Positions 4,714 to 6,800 of a stretch of 6,800 nt of DNA are shown in pieces; the first letter of the stretch is position 1, and each line of letters opens with the position of its first letter. The notes under the pieces are model-generated. The model had not been told where the DNA came from and did not search any database. It saw only the letters and a program-made list of their open reading frames with translations. Source of the stretch: an uncultured Francisella sp. (GTDB taxonomy: Bacteria > Pseudomonadota > Gammaproteobacteria > Burkholderiales > Neisseriaceae); NCBI GenBank assembly GCA_905373555.1, contig CAJPTP010000055.1, forward strand, positions 1 to 6,800. Reading direction: 5' to 3'. Position numbers and translations under genes: made by a program.

Positions 4714-5568
4714 ATGGACGACATGGATCAAACGCCTCATTCAACGCAGGAATCCGGCGCCGAGGATGGCTTCGGCGACGGCTTGGTTTTGTACGGGCGC
4801 CGTTTCTTGGGGCGCATGATGCTGGGCACGGCGGGCTATGTCTCGGTCGAGCGGCTGCGCCGCGCGGTCGAGGCGGCGCGGCCCGTCATGGTCACGGCGG
4901 CCCTGCGCCGGCAGTCTTTGGGCGGAACGAGCTCGGGCAACGGCTTTTGGGAGTTGCTGGCCGAGATGGGGGCGCCCGTTTTGCCCAACACGGCGGGATG
5001 CCTTTCGGTCAGGGAGGCGGTCGAGACGGCCAAGATGGCGCGCGAGCTGTTCCAAACGGACTGGATCAAGCTGGAGGTCGTCGGCGACGACGACACCTTG
5101 CAGCCCGACCCCTACGGCTTGATCGAGGCGGCGGAGATTTTGGTCAAGGACGGCTTCAAGGTCTTGCCCTACACGACCGAGGATTTGATCGTGTGTCGGC
5201 GCTTGCTCGACGCGGGCTGCCAAGCGCTGATGCCGTGGGCGGCCCCGATCGGAACGGGTTTGGGCGTGGTCCATGAGTACGCCTTGCGCGCTTTGCGCGA
5301 GCGTTTGCCCGACGCGACGCTGATCGTCGACGCGGGGCTGGGCCGGCCGTCCGACGCCGCCAAGGTCATGGAGTGGGGTTTCGACGGCGTGCTGCTCAAC
5401 ACCGCGGTGTCCAAGTCCGACGACCCCGTGGCCATGGCGCGCGCCTTTGCCTTGGCCGTCGAGGCGGGGCGTTTGGCGGCTCGGTCGGGGATCGTGGCGC
5501 CCAGCGAAAAGGCGAGGGCCAGCACGGCGCGCGTGGGCCGGCCCTTTTGGCAAACCGTTCGCGATTGA
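4714..5568 (+). CDS. thiG: Thiazole synthase ThiG
   Basis: ThiG condenses 1-deoxy-D-xylulose 5-phosphate, the glycine-derived imine made by ThiO, and sulfur from ThiS thiocarboxylate into thiazole phosphate. It is a cytoplasmic TIM-barrel enzyme. The product is 284 residues; the core is the usual 250-260 with about 20 extra polar residues at the N-terminus. Signatures in order: LYGRRFLGRMMLGTAGY (26-42), TAALRR (61-66), LPNTAGC (90-96), DWIKLEV with Schiff-base Lys119, ALMPWAAPIGTG (171-182), VDAGLGRPSDAAKVME (205-220), GVLLNTAVSKSDDP (225-238). ATG at 4714 or ATG at 4723 could start translation; neither has a strong ribosome binding site and a palindrome ends just upstream. thiS, usually adjacent, is 3.6 kb away, and no thiE follows. 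The regB gene begins 61 bases downstream without a clear terminator, so the two may be co-transcribed. Confidence 0.93.
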   Translation: MDDMDQTPHSTQESGAEDGFGDGLVLYGRRFLGRMMLGTAGYVSVERLRRAVEAARPVMVTAALRRQSLGGTSSGNGFWELLAEMGAPVLPNTAGCLSVREAVETAKMARELFQTDWIKLEVVGDDDTLQPDPYGLIEAAEILVKDGFKVLPYTTEDLIVCRRLLDAGCQALMPWAAPIGTGLGVVHEYALRALRERLPDATLIVDAGLGRPSDAAKVMEWGFDGVLLNTAVSKSDDPVAMARAFALAVEAGRLAARSGIVAPSEKARASTARVGRPFWQTVRD

Positions 5569-5629
5569 GCGGCCCGCGATTTCGCCGGGCAGGGGCAAAG
5601 GGCCGCAAGAAAAAAGAAGGCGGGAGCGC

Positions 5630-6800
5630 TTGGGAAATTTGTTGAAAGACGCTTGGGCGCAGGCGCGCCGGGCGCCCAAAACCGCGCCTCGGGGCGCCCA
5701 AGAGGGCGACGAGCCACCGTTGGGCGCATCCGCCTCGCCCGCATCGCGGCGCAACGCGTTTTATTTCACGGTCAATTTGCGCTGGGGCTATTGCGCGACG
5801 CTGACCATCGCCTTGGTTTGGTCGCGCGCCTATGCGCACGTGTTCCCGTTGCCCGTCAAGCCGTTGGCGACGGTGTGCGCTTTTTTGGCTTTGGTGAACG
5901 TCGCCTTGCACTATTTCTCCCGCAGGGGCATGTCCGCGAGCATGGCCACGGGCTTGGGCTTGGCGGCCGACGTCGCGGCGTTTTTCGAGGCGTTGGTGTT
6001 CACGGGCGGGGTGAGCAACCCGCTGACGTTTCTGTTCACCATTCCGCCCGTCATCGCGTCCTTGGCTTTGGGCGGGGTGGGGGCGATCTTGGTGGCGCTG
6101 TGCTCGGTGGCGTGCTACTTCGCTCTGTTTTTCTTGCATCTGCCCTTTCCGCTAACGTCAAGCGATCCCGCCTTGCTGCTGCGCGTGCATCTGGCGGGGA
6201 TGTGGATCACCTTCGCCTTTTCCGTGCTGATGATGTCGGCGTGGGTGTCCAAGTTGTCCTTGCTGTTGCGCAAAAGCGAGGAAAGCTTGAGCCGGGCGCG
6301 CCTGCGCCAAATCGAGGATGAGTCGTGGCTGGCCTTGGGCGTCGAGGCGGCCTCGATCGCCCACGAGATGTCGACCCCGCTGAACAATTTGCTGCTGTTG
6401 AGCTCAGAGATGGCCGCGCGCGACGATTTGCCGCCCGACTTGCGCCGCGACGTCGAGACGATGTCGGGCCAGTTGGAAATTTGCCGAGGCGTGTTGACGC
6501 GCCTAAGGCGCAAGTCCGATTCGCCCATTGAGGAAGTCTGGATTTTTCAGGAGCTGGAACGGCGGGGGGGGCGTTGGCGCAACGTGCGGCCGGACGCCCG
6601 GGCCGAATTGGAGATCTTGTCCGAATTCGACGCGCTGGTTCGCATGGACGCGATTTTTTGGTCGGCGTTCCAAAACATCCTCAACAACGCCGCCGACGCG
6701 GGGTCGGGGCGCGTGCGCGTGTCGTCTTCATTCGACTCGGCCGCCAACGTTTGGCGCATCGCGATTGTCAACGCCACGGGCGCCCTGAGCGACGATCAGC
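5630..6800 (+). CDS. regB: Redox sensor histidine kinase RegB/PrrB family (3'-truncated by window edge)
   Basis: Membrane kinase that phosphorylates RegA in response to redox state. The frame is open to the window end, giving 390 residues. After an N-terminal Ala/Pro/Arg-rich segment, six membrane helices lie at about 49-66, 75-93, 105-124, 132-146, 150-172 and 186-207. The loop before helix 4 has GGVSNPL (126-132), matching the RegB quinone-sensing GGxxNPF motif except Leu for Phe. The H-box is IAHEMSTPLNN with phosphoacceptor His245. ICRGVLTRL places Cys285 where RegB has its redox-active cysteine. The N-box begins QNILNNAADAG (348-358); the G-boxes lie beyond the window. TTG at 5630 has AGAAGG at 5615-5620; in-frame TTG codons at 5639 and 5642 are alternatives. 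The family is secure by these motifs and by the regA gene nearby; the exact start is not. Confidence 0.86.
   Translation, partial: MGNLLKDAWAQARRAPKTAPRGAQEGDEPPLGASASPASRRNAFYFTVNLRWGYCATLTIALVWSRAYAHVFPLPVKPLATVCAFLALVNVALHYFSRRGMSASMATGLGLAADVAAFFEALVFTGGVSNPLTFLFTIPPVIASLALGGVGAILVALCSVACYFALFFLHLPFPLTSSDPALLLRVHLAGMWITFAFSVLMMSAWVSKLSLLLRKSEESLSRARLRQIEDESWLALGVEAASIAHEMSTPLNNLLLLSSEMAARDDLPPDLRRDVETMSGQLEICRGVLTRLRRKSDSPIEEVWIFQELERRGGRWRNVRPDARAELEILSEFDALVRMDAIFWSAFQNILNNAADAGSGRVRVSSSFDSAANVWRIAIVNATGALSDDQ

Noticed and set aside
5569..5606. A hairpin GCGGCCC/GGGCCGC between thiG and regB as a terminator.
   Set aside because: The stem is followed by an A-rich, not a T-rich, tract on the + strand, so it does not fit an intrinsic terminator for thiG.
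5652..5703. TTGGGCGC followed by two copies of GGCGCCCAA that could pair with it.
   Set aside because: It lies inside the early regB coding sequence in a very GC-rich Ala/Pro/Arg segment. Compositional bias explains it better than a regulatory hairpin.
4741..5754. A 337-codon - strand frame opposite thiG.
   Set aside because: It is an antisense shadow of thiG, with compositionally biased residues and no motif. thiG is certain.
1..6800. tRNA, rRNA, CRISPR arrays or insertion sequences.
   Set aside because: No cloverleaf with a T-arm consensus, no regularly spaced repeats and no transposase-like frames were seen.

Overview
The window looks like part of an alphaproteobacterial chromosome. The core genes are GC-rich. 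One protein is a RegA/PrrA/ActR-type response regulator with the class-typical Fis-like helix-turn-helix. Another is a RegB/PrrB-type redox sensor kinase. The thiamine genes come in the thiO-thiS ... thiG order seen in that class. Leucine TTG codons and non-ATG starts are frequent. I cannot name a genus from the sequence.

Layout, left to right. (1) 1-1066, + strand: the 3' part of thiO (glycine oxidase, 5' end outside the window) and complete thiS (sulfur carrier), followed by a convincing intrinsic terminator. (2) 1110-1615: a perfect 26-bp palindrome, then a small four-helix membrane protein of the SirB2 family with a TTG start. (3) About 1616-3320: a segment of visibly lower GC on the - strand. 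It holds a complete C5-cytosine DNA methyltransferase with AT-rich flanks, and a 57-codon open stretch just past its stop that may be a gene remnant. No intact restriction endonuclease is visible. (4) 3321-3693: a stretch without a gene I can support, ending in a probable regA terminator. (5) 3694-4242, - strand: regA, with a textbook ribosome binding site. (6) 4243-4713: a 471-base divergent intergenic region with a strong hairpin, a candidate promoter and a highly structured leader in front of thiG, without thiamine pyrophosphate riboswitch consensus elements. (7) 4714-5568, + strand: thiG (thiazole synthase). (8) 5630 to the window end, + strand: the sensor kinase RegB, cut off before its ATP-binding glycine boxes.

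How the genes fit together. ThiO supplies the glycine-derived imine, ThiS carries the sulfur, and ThiG joins both with deoxyxylulose phosphate to make the thiazole half of thiamine. These genes normally sit side by side, but here thiS and thiG are about 3.6 kb apart. RegB and RegA are a cognate redox-sensing pair, placed divergently around thiG without the senC/prrC gene that often accompanies them. The methyltransferase looks like a foreign insertion into this housekeeping locus. I see no clear evidence of a wholly new system. The parts most worth a second look are the thiG leader, the split thi/reg arrangement, and the debris around the methyltransferase.
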